Of a stretch of 64,000 nt of DNA, positions 30,801 through 37,967 are shown in pieces; within the stretch, counting starts at the first letter, position 1; the number at the start of each line of letters is the position of its first letter. The translations under genes were made by a program, and so were the position numbers. The stretch comes from Chloroflexota bacterium (GTDB lineage Bacteria; Chloroflexota; Dehalococcoidia; Tepidiformales; Tepidiformaceae): NCBI GenBank assembly GCA_026710655.1, contig JAPOQN010000007.1:62001-126000 (forward strand). The letters are read 5' to 3'. The notes below the pieces were generated by a model. It was not told the DNA's origin and ran no database searches. It was given only the letters and a program-made list of their open reading frames with translations.

Positions 30801-31211
30801 TTCGATCAGCCCCCGCGCCTGCTCCCGGTAGCTCTCGACCAGTTCGTCGTAGTCGATGTGCCCCAGCGAGGGCAGCTTCGTGCCGGGCCCCATCGTCCCG
30901 AAGCTGTAGCGAGGCCACTCCGGGGTCGAGAACTCGTCCCGCAGGCGGCCGAGCTGCTCCGCCGCGAGCCGGTTGATCTCGTGCACCCGGTCTTCGATGT
31001 CGTACTCGGCGAACACGACCCGGTTCGCCCCGAACGTGGCCGAGTCGACCGCGTCGCAGCCGGCCGCGTAGAAGCTCCGCTGGATGCCTTCCAGCAGCTC
31101 CGGCTTCGAGACGGTCAGGTACTCGTTGCAGCCGTCGAGCCCGTCGTAGTCCTCGGGCGTGGGCTTCAGGGAGAGGATCGTCGACCCAATCGGACCCGCC
31201 GCGAACAGCAC
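27810..31211 (-). CDS. metH: Cobalamin-dependent methionine synthase MetH
   Basis: The 1133-residue enzyme methylates homocysteine from methyltetrahydrofolate through cobalamin. Domains in order are: homocysteine-binding barrel with zinc cysteines in GINCATG and AAGCCGTTP; pterin-binding barrel (GERMNATGSRAF); cobalamin cap and Rossmann domains with the B12 signature RGDVHDIGKN; and the reactivation domain ending in the FGYPACPD motif. All four domains are complete. The N-terminal motif, usually DGAMGT, is here AAGPIGST. The start is uncertain: the annotated GTG has no good ribosome site, and the frame stays open to 31289, encoding FLNRLREQ, which looks like the true N-terminus but has only CTG or weaker starts. 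Confidence 0.95.
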   Translation of the reverse strand: MLFAAGPIGSTILSLKPTPEDYDGLDGCNEYLTVSKPELLEGIQRSFYAAGCDAVDSATFGANRVVFAEYDIEDRVHEINRLAAEQLGRLRDEFSTPEWPRYSFGTMGPGTKLPSLGHIDYDELVESYREQARGLIEGGIDVLKVETCQDLLQTKAALGAIEDVFGEMDTRLPVIASVTIETTGTMLLGSDIACALTTLEALDTVDVIGINCATGPEQMVEHVRHLAQSSRRPVFIGPNAGLPEIRDGETCYPLSPAEFARYQRIFVEELGTSIAAGCCGTTPEHFEAAIAAVGRPKPKARPETIEAACSSLYTSVPFEQDTSFLVVGERMNATGSRAFRELLLEDDTEAAVALARQQAAEGAHVLDLMVDYVGREGAPDMERFGRELRTQATLPLVFDSTEVPVVETALKLYGGKGIVNSINLEDGERKITRLLPLIKRFGAAAVALVIDEEGQARTVDWKLRVAHRIHDLAVGRYGMEPGDLLFDMLTFPLGGGQEDLRGDAMATLEAIRRVKTELPGTHTILGVSNVSFGLKPAARRVLNSVFLAEAVEAGLDAAIVNARQIRPLSRIPEDQLEAALDLIYDRRREDYDPLIHFLSLFEDVESKPKRAEEQAALPVDERLKQRIIDGDRRGLEGDLDEALAEMEALTIINEHLLDGMKVVGELFGSGKMQLPFVLQSAETMKAAVSHLEPHMDRVEGSGKGRIVLATVRGDVHDIGKNLVDIILSNNGYTVDNLGIKQPIATIIEKALEVEADAIGLSGLLVKSTVVMREDLEELNSRGLSRFPVLLGGAALNRRYVEHDLRAVYEGDVYYCQDAFEGLDTLGRVVAGEGPAPARTTPAAARAEADVGAREEYARSAVTRDVPVPPPPFWGSRVVRGIPLREVFPYVNEVALFRAQWGYQRGDRGEAEYEAFLDEEVRPVFRGWQERAIGEGLLTPQVVYGYYKCRAEGNDLLVWPEVEGEGPAGEPVRFQFPRQPEGRRLCIADFFKDGESGDYDTVAFTLVTMGPRATELAQELFDSDEYRDYLHFHGFGVESAEALAEFWHKRVREELGIAGQDATDVRELFRQGYQGSRYSFGYPACPDLEQQTGIAELLGPERVGVELGETFQWHPEQTTSAIVVHHPEARYFTV

Positions 31212-31347
31212 CTGCTCGCGCAGCCGGTTCAGGAACGGTAGGTCACGGGCTACGTAAGCGAACGGTCCAACCCCACGAAAAGCTGCCGTTCAAGGGTAGC
31301 AGCGACCGGCGCTTGGCTCCGCAGCCGCCTCTCCTCGTCTGCCCGGT

Positions 31348-31380
31348 CACCAGCCACTAGCCACCAACCACAAGCCACTC
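31348..31380 (+). repeat. CCACCA/CCACTAG low-complexity repeat, intergenic copy
   Basis: This is a run of CACCAGCCACTAGCCACCAACCACAAGCCACT units. The same units fill the linker of the gene at 62.6 kb. Here they occupy the -35 region upstream of the Rrf2 gene. Confidence 0.6.
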
Positions 31381-31410
31381 TATGATTGTTGACAGACTTA
31401 CTCGACTTTA
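31381..31410 (+). promoter_or_regulatory. Candidate promoter and operator of the Rrf2-cys operon
   Basis: TATGAT (31381-31386) matches the -10 consensus at 5 of 6 positions; the start point would fall near 31393. Just behind it TTGACAGACTTACTCGAC (31389-31406) is the sort of AT-richer site that Rrf2 regulators bind, which would allow self-regulation. No palindrome is clear, so the operator is a guess. Confidence 0.35.
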
Positions 31411-31458
31411 GGCAGGAGACGATTCTTGCGGCGGCCAGACCGCCGCGGGCAGGGACTG

Positions 31459-31896
31459 ATGCGCTGTTCCACGCGGGGCGACTACGGGCTGCGAGCCCTC
31501 ATCGAGCTGGCCGACCACCACGGCCAGGGCCCCCTGCAGTGCTCCGAGATCGCCCTCCGCCGCCACGTCCCCGAGCAGTACCTCGACCAGCTCCTGACGA
31601 CCCTGCGCAAGGCCGGCTTCGTCCGCTCCCAGCGCGGACCCGCCGGCGGCCACGAGCTCGCCCGCGATCCCGCCGAGATATCCGTCCTCGAAGCCATCGT
31701 CGCCCTCGAAGGCAGCCTCGCCCCAGTCGCCTGGCTCGACGAACCCCCCGACCGCACCGACCACCCCCACCAGTGCGGCCAGCGCGAGATATGGGAGCGC
31801 ATCCAGGAGTCGACCAGCGCCATCCTCGACGCCTACTCAATCGCCGACCTCCACGCGAAGGAACCGAAGGCAGTCGCCGGGAGGTATCAGATATGA
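31459..31896 (+). CDS. Rrf2 family regulator, CymR-like
   Basis: The 145-residue protein has the Rrf2 winged helix: MRCSTRGDYGLRALIELA, EQYLDQLLTTLRKAGFV and SQRGPAGGHELARDP. IscR-type members carry three cysteines near residue 90-105 for an iron-sulfur cluster; only one (HQCGQ) is present here, so it is closer to CymR, which senses cysteine supply through contact with CysK. The direct neighbour downstream being cysK supports a role in sulfur control. The ATG giving MRCSTRG is chosen over an 11-codon upstream extension. Its stop overlaps the ATG of a repeat-encoded small frame. Confidence 0.88.
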   Translation: MRCSTRGDYGLRALIELADHHGQGPLQCSEIALRRHVPEQYLDQLLTTLRKAGFVRSQRGPAGGHELARDPAEISVLEAIVALEGSLAPVAWLDEPPDRTDHPHQCGQREIWERIQESTSAILDAYSIADLHAKEPKAVAGRYQI

Positions 31897-32033
31897 GCGA
31901 GCGCGGAGGCGTAGCCGGAGCAGTCGAGCGACCTCGAATACCGGAGCGCGGAGGCGTAGCCGGAGCAGCCGAGCGTCGCGAAACACTGGAGCGCGGAGGC
32001 GCAGCCGGAGCAGTTGAGCGGAGGAACATATGA
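31893..32033 (+). CDS. 46-residue repeat-encoded small frame between Rrf2 and cysK
   Basis: The frame opens with an ATG overlapping the Rrf2 stop (ATGA) and closes with a TGA overlapping the cysK ATG, also ATGA. It encodes three copies of ERGGVAGAVER-type 15-residue units. It may be only the fortunate reading of three 45 bp DNA repeats, but the frame is kept intact across all three and coupled at both ends. Translation could carry ribosomes from the Rrf2 gene to cysK. No function is assigned. Confidence 0.35.
   Translation: MSERGGVAGAVERPRIPERGGVAGAAERRETLERGGAAGAVERRNI
31899..32020 (+). repeat. Three tandem repeats, 45 bp period
   Basis: Units begin at 31899, 31944 and 31989, each starting GAGCGCGGAGGCG and containing CCGGAGCAG followed by a variant of TCGAGCG. 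The conserved core is 32 bp and the 13 bp spacers differ. The period is a whole number of codons. Confidence 0.9.
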
Positions 32034-32962
32034 CGGCTCCCTCGCGGCCCCGCGTGGCGGAATCCATCCTCGACCTCGTCGGGGGCACGCCCCTCGTGCG
32101 CCTCAACCGCGTCGTGCCGGAGGGCTCCGCCGCCATCTACGGCAAACTTGAGAGCATGAATCCCGGCGGCTCCGTGAAGGACCGCATCGCCCTCAACATG
32201 ATCGAGGACGCCGAGCGCTCCGGACGTCTCAAGCCCGGCGCCACCATCATCGAGCCCACCTCCGGCAACACGGGCATCGGCCTCGCCATGGTCGCGGCCG
32301 TCAAGGGCTACCGCCTCATCCTCACCATGCCCGAAGACATGTCCGTCGAGCGCCGCCGCCTCTTCGAGCGCTACGGCGCCGAGGTTCACCTCACCCCCGC
32401 CATCGAGGGCATGACCGGCGCCGTCTTCGCCGCCAGCCAGCTCGCCGAGAGCGAGTCCGACGTGTTCGTTCCCCAGCAGTTCGAGAATCCCGCCAACCCC
32501 GACGTTCACCGCCGCACCACCGCCCGCGAGATCATCGCCGCCACCGACGGCGAGATCGACGCGTTCGTCGCTGCCGTGGGTACGGGCGGCACTATTACCG
32601 GCGTCGGCCAGGTGCTGCGCGAGGAGCTCGGCGACCGCGTCCAGATCGTCGCCGTCGAGCCCGCTCGTTCGCCCGTCCTCAGCGGCGGACGCCCCGGCCT
32701 CAGCGGCATCCAGGGCATCGGCGCGAGCTTCGTCCCCGGCGTCCTCGACCGCGAGGTCTACGACGAAGTCATCCGCGTCGAGGACAAGGACGCCTTCGCT
32801 ATGACCTCCCGTCTCACCCGCGAGGAGGGCCTCCTCGTCGGTATCTCCGCCGCCGCCAACGTCATCGCCTCCCTCGCCGTCGCCGAGCGCCTCGGGGAGG
32901 ATGCCCGTATCGTCACCATCCTCTGTGATACCGGGGAGCGGTACCTCAGTGTCGACCTCTAG
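32030..32962 (+). CDS. cysK: Cysteine synthase CysK (O-acetylserine sulfhydrylase)
   Basis: This 310-residue fold-type II PLP enzyme makes cysteine from O-acetylserine and sulfide. The Schiff-base lysine is in NPGGSVKDRIALNM (about residue 49), the substrate loop is EPTSGNTGIGLA, and the phosphate-binding glycines are in GTGGTITGVG. GGAGGAAC stands before the ATG. Compared with the second synthase at 34.5 kb it has the shorter, CysK-like loops. It lies directly behind the Rrf2 gene, consistent with CymR-CysK regulation. Confidence 0.94.
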   Translation: MTAPSRPRVAESILDLVGGTPLVRLNRVVPEGSAAIYGKLESMNPGGSVKDRIALNMIEDAERSGRLKPGATIIEPTSGNTGIGLAMVAAVKGYRLILTMPEDMSVERRRLFERYGAEVHLTPAIEGMTGAVFAASQLAESESDVFVPQQFENPANPDVHRRTTAREIIAATDGEIDAFVAAVGTGGTITGVGQVLREELGDRVQIVAVEPARSPVLSGGRPGLSGIQGIGASFVPGVLDREVYDEVIRVEDKDAFAMTSRLTREEGLLVGISAAANVIASLAVAERLGEDARIVTILCDTGERYLSVDL

Positions 32963-33026
32963 CCCGGCGGCGGGAGCCGCTCCACAATCCAATGGCCCCG
33001 AGGGGCCCCACAGCGAGGCAGAGCCT

Positions 33027-34136
33027 GTGACTGTCAACGTCTACGTCCCTACCCCCTTCCGCCACCTCGTGGGCAACCGCGTGAGCGTGCGCGCCGTCGG
33101 CGGGAATCTGCGCGAGGTCATGGATGACCTCGATACGCAGTTCCCCGGCTTCGGCGCCCAGGTGCGCGATGCCGAGGGCGAGCTCGCCACCCACATCGGC
33201 GTGTACGTGAACCAGGTCGAGATCGATACGCTCGACGGCGAAGCCACCCGCCTCGCCTCCGGCGACGAGGTCGCCTTCATCCCCGCCCTCGCCGGCGGCG
33301 CCGATGTCGCCCTCACCCCCGAGATGGTCGAGCGCTACAGCCGCCACCTCATCATGCCCCAGGTCGCCAGCGTCGGGCAGCGCAAGATCATCGAAGCGAA
33401 GGTGCTCGTGGTCGGCGCCGGAGGGCTCGGCTCCCCCGTCGCTCTCTACCTCGCCCTCGCCGGGGTCGGCACGCTCGGCCTCATCGACTTCGACATCGTC
33501 GACCGCTCCAACCTCCAGCGCCAGATCCTCCACCAGACCGCCGACATCGACCGCCCCAAGGTCCAGTCGGCGAAGGAGACGCTGCTCGCGCACAACCCCA
33601 ACATCGACGTGGTCCTGCACGAGGCGCCCCTCACCAGCGACAACGCCTTCGAGATCATCGAGCAGTACGACATCGTCGTGAACGGCGCCGACAACTTCGC
33701 CACCCGCTACCTCGTGAACGACGCCTGCTACCTGCGCGGGAAGAAGCTCGTCGATGGCTCCATCCTCATGTTCGATGGCCAGGCCACCACCTATCTGCCC
33801 GGCCAGGGCTGCTACCGCTGCCTCTACCCCGCACCGCCTCCCCCGGGCATGGTCCCCAGCTGCGCCGAGGCCGGCGTGCTCGGCGCGATGTGCGCCACGA
33901 TCGGCAGCATCCAGGCGACCGAGGTGCTCAAGCTCGTGCTCGAACAGGGCGAACCCCTCGTCAACCGCCTCCTCCTCTACGACGCCCTCTCGCTCCAGTT
34001 CCGCACCGTCAAGATCCGCCGCGACCCCGACTGCCCCCTCTGCGGCGAGAACCCCACCATCACCGAGCTCATCGACTACGAGGCGTTCTGCGGATCCCCC
34101 TTCCCCCACCCGGAGGAAGAGGAAGCCGCTGTCTAG
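33027..34136 (+). CDS. Ubiquitin-like (ThiS/MoaD/CysO) domain fused to a MoeB/ThiF-type E1
   Basis: The 369-residue protein joins two domains. Residues 1 to about 91 are a beta-grasp sulfur-carrier domain ending FIPALAGG, where the diglycine normally is the protein's free C-terminus. Residues about 100-369 are an adenylating E1 with the nucleotide loop GAGGLGSPVALYLA, DRSNLQRQ, the SCAEAGVLG cysteine and two CxxC zinc pairs (CYRCLYP, CPLCG). There is no rhodanese domain, unlike MoeZ. E1 enzymes of this class adenylate a carrier's terminal glycine for sulfur loading. The likely client is the free carrier encoded 39 bp downstream. GTG start with a moderate site; cysK is upstream. Confidence 0.88.
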   Translation: MTVNVYVPTPFRHLVGNRVSVRAVGGNLREVMDDLDTQFPGFGAQVRDAEGELATHIGVYVNQVEIDTLDGEATRLASGDEVAFIPALAGGADVALTPEMVERYSRHLIMPQVASVGQRKIIEAKVLVVGAGGLGSPVALYLALAGVGTLGLIDFDIVDRSNLQRQILHQTADIDRPKVQSAKETLLAHNPNIDVVLHEAPLTSDNAFEIIEQYDIVVNGADNFATRYLVNDACYLRGKKLVDGSILMFDGQATTYLPGQGCYRCLYPAPPPPGMVPSCAEAGVLGAMCATIGSIQATEVLKLVLEQGEPLVNRLLLYDALSLQFRTVKIRRDPDCPLCGENPTITELIDYEAFCGSPFPHPEEEEAAV

Positions 34137-34175
34137 CCTCGAACCCAGCGAATACGCAGCCAGGAGAAACTGCCC

Positions 34176-34469
34176 GTGACCTCAGCCACCGCGCCCACCG
34201 TCCGCATCCGCGTCACCGCCGTCCTCCAGAAGCTCGTTGGCGGGCAGAAGGAGATCGAGGCGCGCGGCGCCACCGTGGCCGAGGTCGTCGACGACATCGA
34301 AGCCAGCTACCCCGGCTTCAAGGCCCAGATGTACAGCGAGGAAGGGCAGCTCCAGCGCTTCGTCAACGTCTACCTCAACGACGAGGACATCCGCTACATG
34401 AGCGGCGCCGGCACTGCCCTCAGTGACGGCGACGTCCTCGACATCCTCCCCGCCCTCGCCGGGGGCTAG
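34176..34469 (+). CDS. cysO: CysO-like sulfur carrier protein
   Basis: The 97-residue beta-grasp protein ends exactly with DILPALAGG, the free diglycine needed for thiocarboxylate formation. Similarity to the N-terminal domain of the previous gene is clear (YPGFKAQM against FPGFGAQV; both end PALAGG), so one arose by duplication. In Mycobacterium tuberculosis CysO brings sulfur as a thiocarboxylate to CysM. Here it sits between an E1 and a CysM-like enzyme. The GTG start has AGGAGA 9 bases upstream. MoaD of molybdopterin synthesis is the alternative, but no moa gene is near. Confidence 0.85.
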   Translation: MTSATAPTVRIRVTAVLQKLVGGQKEIEARGATVAEVVDDIEASYPGFKAQMYSEEGQLQRFVNVYLNDEDIRYMSGAGTALSDGDVLDILPALAGG

Positions 34470-34478
34470 TCCGCCCCC

Positions 34479-35423
34479 GTGGCCCTCTACCGCTCCATCC
34501 TCGACCTCATCGGCGATACCCCCCTCGTCGAGTTGCGCTCCTTCGCCCCTCGCCCCGACGCCCACATCTACGCCAAGCTCGAGGGCCAGAACCCCACCGG
34601 CTCCGTCAAGGACCGCATCGCCCTGGCGATGATCGATGCCGCCGAGGAGCGGGGCGAGCTCAAGCCCGGCGACACCATCCTCGAGCCCACCTCGGGCAAC
34701 ACCGGCATCGGCCTCGCCCTCATCGGAAAGCTGCGCGGCTACCACGTCGTCTGCGTGATGCCCGAGAACGTCAGCGAGGAGCGCTCGCTCCTGCTCCGCT
34801 CCCTTGGCGCTGAGATCATCTATTCCCCCGGTGAACTCGGTTCGAACGGCGCCATCCGCAAGGCCAAAGAGATCGTCGCCGCCAACCCCGGCCGCTACCA
34901 CTTCCCCTACCAGTACGGGAACGAGGCCAACCCCGCCGCCCACGAGCACGGCACCGCCGTCGAGATCCTGCGCGACCTCCCCGAGACGACCGCCTTTGTT
35001 GCCGGCCTCGGCACGGGTGGAACCCTCACCGGCACCGGGCGCGGCCTCAAGGCGCGCAAGCCCGACATCCGCGTCATCGCCGCCGCCCCCCACCCCGGCG
35101 ACAACGTCCAGGGTCTTCGCGCCCTCGAAGAGGGCTTCATCCCCGAGATATTCGACGAGTCCGTCCTCGACGGGAAGATCGTCGTCGATAGCCAGACAAG
35201 CTTCGCCTTCACCCGCGAGCTCGCCGAGAAGGAAGGCATCTTCGCCGGCGTCAGCAGCGGCTCCGTCGTGCGAGCCGCCATCAGGGTCTCCGAGCGCCTC
35301 GAAGGCGAGCAGCACATCGTCTGCCTCCTCGCCGACGGCGGCTGGAAGTACCTCAGCTCCGGCCTCTGGACGACCGACTGGGACGACCTCCCCGAGGACG
35401 TCGACGAAATGATCTGGTGGTAG
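34479..35423 (+). CDS. cysM: CysM-type cysteine synthase, probably CysO-dependent
   Basis: The 314-residue PLP enzyme has NPTGSVKDRIA (lysine about residue 44), EPTSGNTGIGLA and GTGGTLTGTG. It carries features of the mycobacterial CysM that uses O-phosphoserine and CysO thiocarboxylate: VCVMPENVSEERSLLL, FPYQYGNEANPAAHEHGT and the ending GWKYLSSGLW with a tail reaching the active site. It starts 9 bp after the CysO-like gene. The Mec-type protease that releases cysteine from CysO in mycobacteria is not in the window. Confidence 0.88.
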   Translation: MALYRSILDLIGDTPLVELRSFAPRPDAHIYAKLEGQNPTGSVKDRIALAMIDAAEERGELKPGDTILEPTSGNTGIGLALIGKLRGYHVVCVMPENVSEERSLLLRSLGAEIIYSPGELGSNGAIRKAKEIVAANPGRYHFPYQYGNEANPAAHEHGTAVEILRDLPETTAFVAGLGTGGTLTGTGRGLKARKPDIRVIAAAPHPGDNVQGLRALEEGFIPEIFDESVLDGKIVVDSQTSFAFTRELAEKEGIFAGVSSGSVVRAAIRVSERLEGEQHIVCLLADGGWKYLSSGLWTTDWDDLPEDVDEMIWW

Positions 35424-35451
35424 CAGCCAGCCTCCCCTGACCCTGCCCCCG

Positions 35452-35457
35452 TACACT
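35452..35457 (+). promoter_or_regulatory. -10 box 6 bases before the luciferase-like gene
   Basis: TACACT is followed by six bases and the ATG at 35464, as at the immA-like gene. Confidence 0.45.
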
Positions 35458-35463
35458 CCCCCG

Positions 35464-36372
35464 ATGCGCTTCGGTGTGACCCTCCCCAACGTCGGCTACG
35501 GCGGCGATCCCGCCACCCTCACCCAGCTTGCCGTCGACGCCGAGGAGGCGGGCTGGGACGGCGTCTTTTTCTGGGACACGCCCTACGCCGCCGCCCCCGA
35601 CGAACCCCCCATGTGGTTCGCCGACGCCTGGGTGCTGCTCTCCGCCATCGCCGTGCGCACCGAGCGTGTGCGGCTGGGCACCATGCTCACGCCCCTCGCC
35701 TGGCACCGCCCCTGGCTGATCGCGCGCCAGGCCGCGACCCTCGACCGCCTCTCCGGTGGCCGCCTCACGCTCTCCGTCGGTCTCGGCGCGCCCGACGACG
35801 AAGGCCCCTGGTTCGGCGGCGACGCGTTCGACCGCCGAACCCGCGCCGCCATGCTCGATGAAGCCCTCGCCGTGCTCGATGGCCTCTGGAGCGGGAAACC
35901 GTTCGCCTACGAAGGTGAGCACTTCAGCCACCGCGAGGTCACCTTCCTGCCACGTCCCCTGCAGCAGCCCCGCATCCCCGTCTGGGTCGTCGGCGCCTGG
36001 CCCCGCGACCCCGCCATGTGGCCCCGCCGCAAGTCGATGCGCCGCGCCATCCGCTACGACGGCCTCCTCCCCAACGTCTTCGATGGCAACGGTGAGTTCG
36101 TGTTCGAGACCACCCCCGAAGAGTCGCTCGATGACCTTTCCGCCATGTCCGCCTGGGTCGAACGCGAGCGCCCCGCCGGCGAAGGCCCCTACGACATCGT
36201 CGTCGAGCGCAGCCTCGCCGACCTTGATGACGACGCCGCGCGGGCCGAGGCCGCCCGCTGGGAGGAAGCCGGCGCCACCTGGTGGCTCGACGACGCCTGG
36301 CAGGAGATGTGGGCCGCCCCGGACGACCCCGAACCCCTCCGCCGCCGTATCCGGCGCGGTCCGCCCCGCTAG
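35464..36372 (+). CDS. LLM class flavin-dependent oxidoreductase
   Basis: The 302-residue protein has the luciferase-like barrel: RFGVTLPNVGYGGDPATLTQ at the start, LGTMLTPLAWHRPWLIARQ and DRLSGGRLTLSVGLGAP around the flavin or F420 site, and QPRIPVWVVGAWPRD later. Such enzymes oxidise organic substrates with reduced flavin and oxygen, or act as F420-dependent dehydrogenases; the cofactor cannot be decided here. It is transcribed separately from the cys genes, and the tup genes follow. Confidence 0.88.
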   Translation: MRFGVTLPNVGYGGDPATLTQLAVDAEEAGWDGVFFWDTPYAAAPDEPPMWFADAWVLLSAIAVRTERVRLGTMLTPLAWHRPWLIARQAATLDRLSGGRLTLSVGLGAPDDEGPWFGGDAFDRRTRAAMLDEALAVLDGLWSGKPFAYEGEHFSHREVTFLPRPLQQPRIPVWVVGAWPRDPAMWPRRKSMRRAIRYDGLLPNVFDGNGEFVFETTPEESLDDLSAMSAWVERERPAGEGPYDIVVERSLADLDDDAARAEAARWEEAGATWWLDDAWQEMWAAPDDPEPLRRRIRRGPPR

Positions 36373-36392
36373 CCCCTCCCCCACCGCCCCGC

Positions 36393-36398
36393 TATGCT
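36393..36398 (+). promoter_or_regulatory. -10 box upstream of tupA
   Basis: TATGCT would start transcription about 25 bases before the GTG at 36430. CGGAGC supplies a weak ribosome site. No clear -35 box. Confidence 0.3.
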
Positions 36399-36429
36399 GC
36401 CGCCAGCATATCCCCCGCCGGAGCGCCCC

Positions 36430-37272
36430 GTGCCCCTCGCCCGACGGCTCCTCGTCCTGTTCGCGGTCTGCGCCCTTGCCCTGACCGCGGCCTGCGGCGG
36501 CTCCGATGACGAGCCCGGCACGATCATCCTCGCCACCACCACCTCCACCTACGACAGCGGCCTCCTCGACGAGCTTGTGCCCCGCTTCGAGGAGCGAACC
36601 GGCGTCACCGTGAAGGTCATCGCCGTGGGCACCGGCGCCGCCCTGCGCATGGCCGGGGAGGGCAACGCTGATGTCGTCCTCGTGCACGCCCCCGAGGCGG
36701 AAGCCCCCTACGTCGCCAGTGGCGACCTCGTCGGTGGCCGTCTGGTCATGACCAACGACTTCGTCGTCGTCGGCCCCCCCGACGACCCCGCCGCCGCAGC
36801 ATCCGCCCCCGACCTCCCTGCCGCCCTCACCGCGATTGCCGCCGGGGGCCGCTTCGTCTCCCGCGGCGACGACTCCGGCACCCACAAGCGGGAGCTCGCC
36901 CTCTGGGCCACCGCCGGCATCGATCCCGCCGGCCTCTCCCGGGAGGAGACCGGCCAGGGCATGGGCGCCACCCTCACCATCGCCTCCGAGCGCCGCGCCT
37001 ACACCCTCACCGACCGCGCCACCTACCTCGCCCTGCGCGACGTCCTCGACCTTGCCGTCGTCGTCGAAGGCGACGCCCGCCTGCTCAACGTCTACCACGC
37101 CTACCTCGTCAACCCCGACCGCCACGATGGCGTCGCCGCGAAGCAGGCCGAGGCCTTCGTCGCCTTCCTGCTGGAACCGGCCACGCAGGGGCTGATCGGC
37201 CGCTTCCGCGTCGAGGAGTTTGGCCGCTCGCTCTTCACCCCCGCCGTCGAGTCGCCCGTCGGAGGCGGCTGA
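36430..37272 (+). CDS. tupA: Tungstate-type ABC transporter, substrate-binding lipoprotein TupA
   Basis: The 280-residue protein starts with a signal peptide (LARRLLVLFAVCALALTAAC); the cysteine near residue 21 is the likely lipid anchor. The mature part has the family stretches TTTSTYDSGLLDELVP and VIAVGTGAALRMAGEGNADV, then GDDSGTHKRE, which place it in the tungstate/molybdate-binding TupA group rather than ModA. The GTG giving VPLARRL is preferred to an ATG 12 codons earlier because the signal peptide starts there. Tungstate or molybdate uptake would serve a molybdopterin enzyme, none of which is in the window. Its stop overlaps the tupB start by one base. Confidence 0.88.
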   Translation: MPLARRLLVLFAVCALALTAACGGSDDEPGTIILATTTSTYDSGLLDELVPRFEERTGVTVKVIAVGTGAALRMAGEGNADVVLVHAPEAEAPYVASGDLVGGRLVMTNDFVVVGPPDDPAAAASAPDLPAALTAIAAGGRFVSRGDDSGTHKRELALWATAGIDPAGLSREETGQGMGATLTIASERRAYTLTDRATYLALRDVLDLAVVVEGDARLLNVYHAYLVNPDRHDGVAAKQAEAFVAFLLEPATQGLIGRFRVEEFGRSLFTPAVESPVGGG

Positions 37273-37967
37273 TGGAAGCCATCTGGGACGGCCTCGTCGA
37301 AGCCTTCCGCCTCATCTTCCGGGGCGATGGCGAGCTCTTCTCGATCGCCGGTCGCTCCCTGCTCGTCTCCGGCTCCGCTACCGCCCTCGCCATGCTCGTG
37401 GGCGTGCCCCTCGGCTACCTTCTCGGGCGCGCCCGCTTCCCTGCCCGCACGCTCATCCTCGCCGCCGTTGGCACGGGCATGGGCATGCCCCCCGTCGTGG
37501 CCGGCCTCGTGATCTGGCTCCTGCTCGTGCGCAGCGGCCCCTTCGGCGGCTTCGAGCTCATCTACACGAAGCAGGCCATGATCATCGCCCAGTTCCTCAT
37601 CGCCACCCCCCTCGTCATCGCCTTCACCGCCGCCTCCATCCAGGCCCTCCCCGCGCGCCTGCCCGACCTCCTCACCGTGCTCGGCGCAGGCCGCCTGCGA
37701 ACCCTCTGGCTGCTCGCCCGCGAGGCCCGCCTCGGACTCCTCGCCGCCGTCATGGCCGGCTTCGGCGCCGTCGTCTCCGAGGTGGGCGCCTCCATGGCCG
37801 TGGGCGGGAACCTCGTCGGCGACACGCGCGTCCTCACGACCGCCATCGTCACCGAGACGAGCCGCGCCGACACCGAGCGCGCCATTGCCTACGGGCTCGT
37901 CCTCCTTGCGATGGCCTTCGCCATCGTCGCCGTCCTCACCGTCGTCCAGCAGCGGAGCCCCCGCTGA
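37272..37967 (+). CDS. tupB: Tungstate-type ABC transporter permease TupB
   Basis: This 231-residue inner-membrane protein has five to six hydrophobic helices. The cytoplasmic coupling loop is LTVLGAGRLRTLWLLAREAR, and GFGAVVSEVGASMAVGGNL is typical of TupB/ModB-like permeases. Coupled on both sides: TGATG with tupA and TGATG with tupC. It forms the channel of the importer. Confidence 0.92.
   Translation: MEAIWDGLVEAFRLIFRGDGELFSIAGRSLLVSGSATALAMLVGVPLGYLLGRARFPARTLILAAVGTGMGMPPVVAGLVIWLLLVRSGPFGGFELIYTKQAMIIAQFLIATPLVIAFTAASIQALPARLPDLLTVLGAGRLRTLWLLAREARLGLLAAVMAGFGAVVSEVGASMAVGGNLVGDTRVLTTAIVTETSRADTERAIAYGLVLLAMAFAIVAVLTVVQQRSPR

Noticed and set aside
31212-31458. SAM or cobalamin riboswitch before metH
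   Set aside because: No B12-box-like or SAM-I core sequence was recognised in the gap; it contains repeats and the Rrf2 promoter.
37220-37966. tupC beginning about 250 codons earlier
   Set aside because: That stretch is an Arg/Pro-rich shadow of tupB; the TGATG junction and the ABC fold fix the start at 37967.
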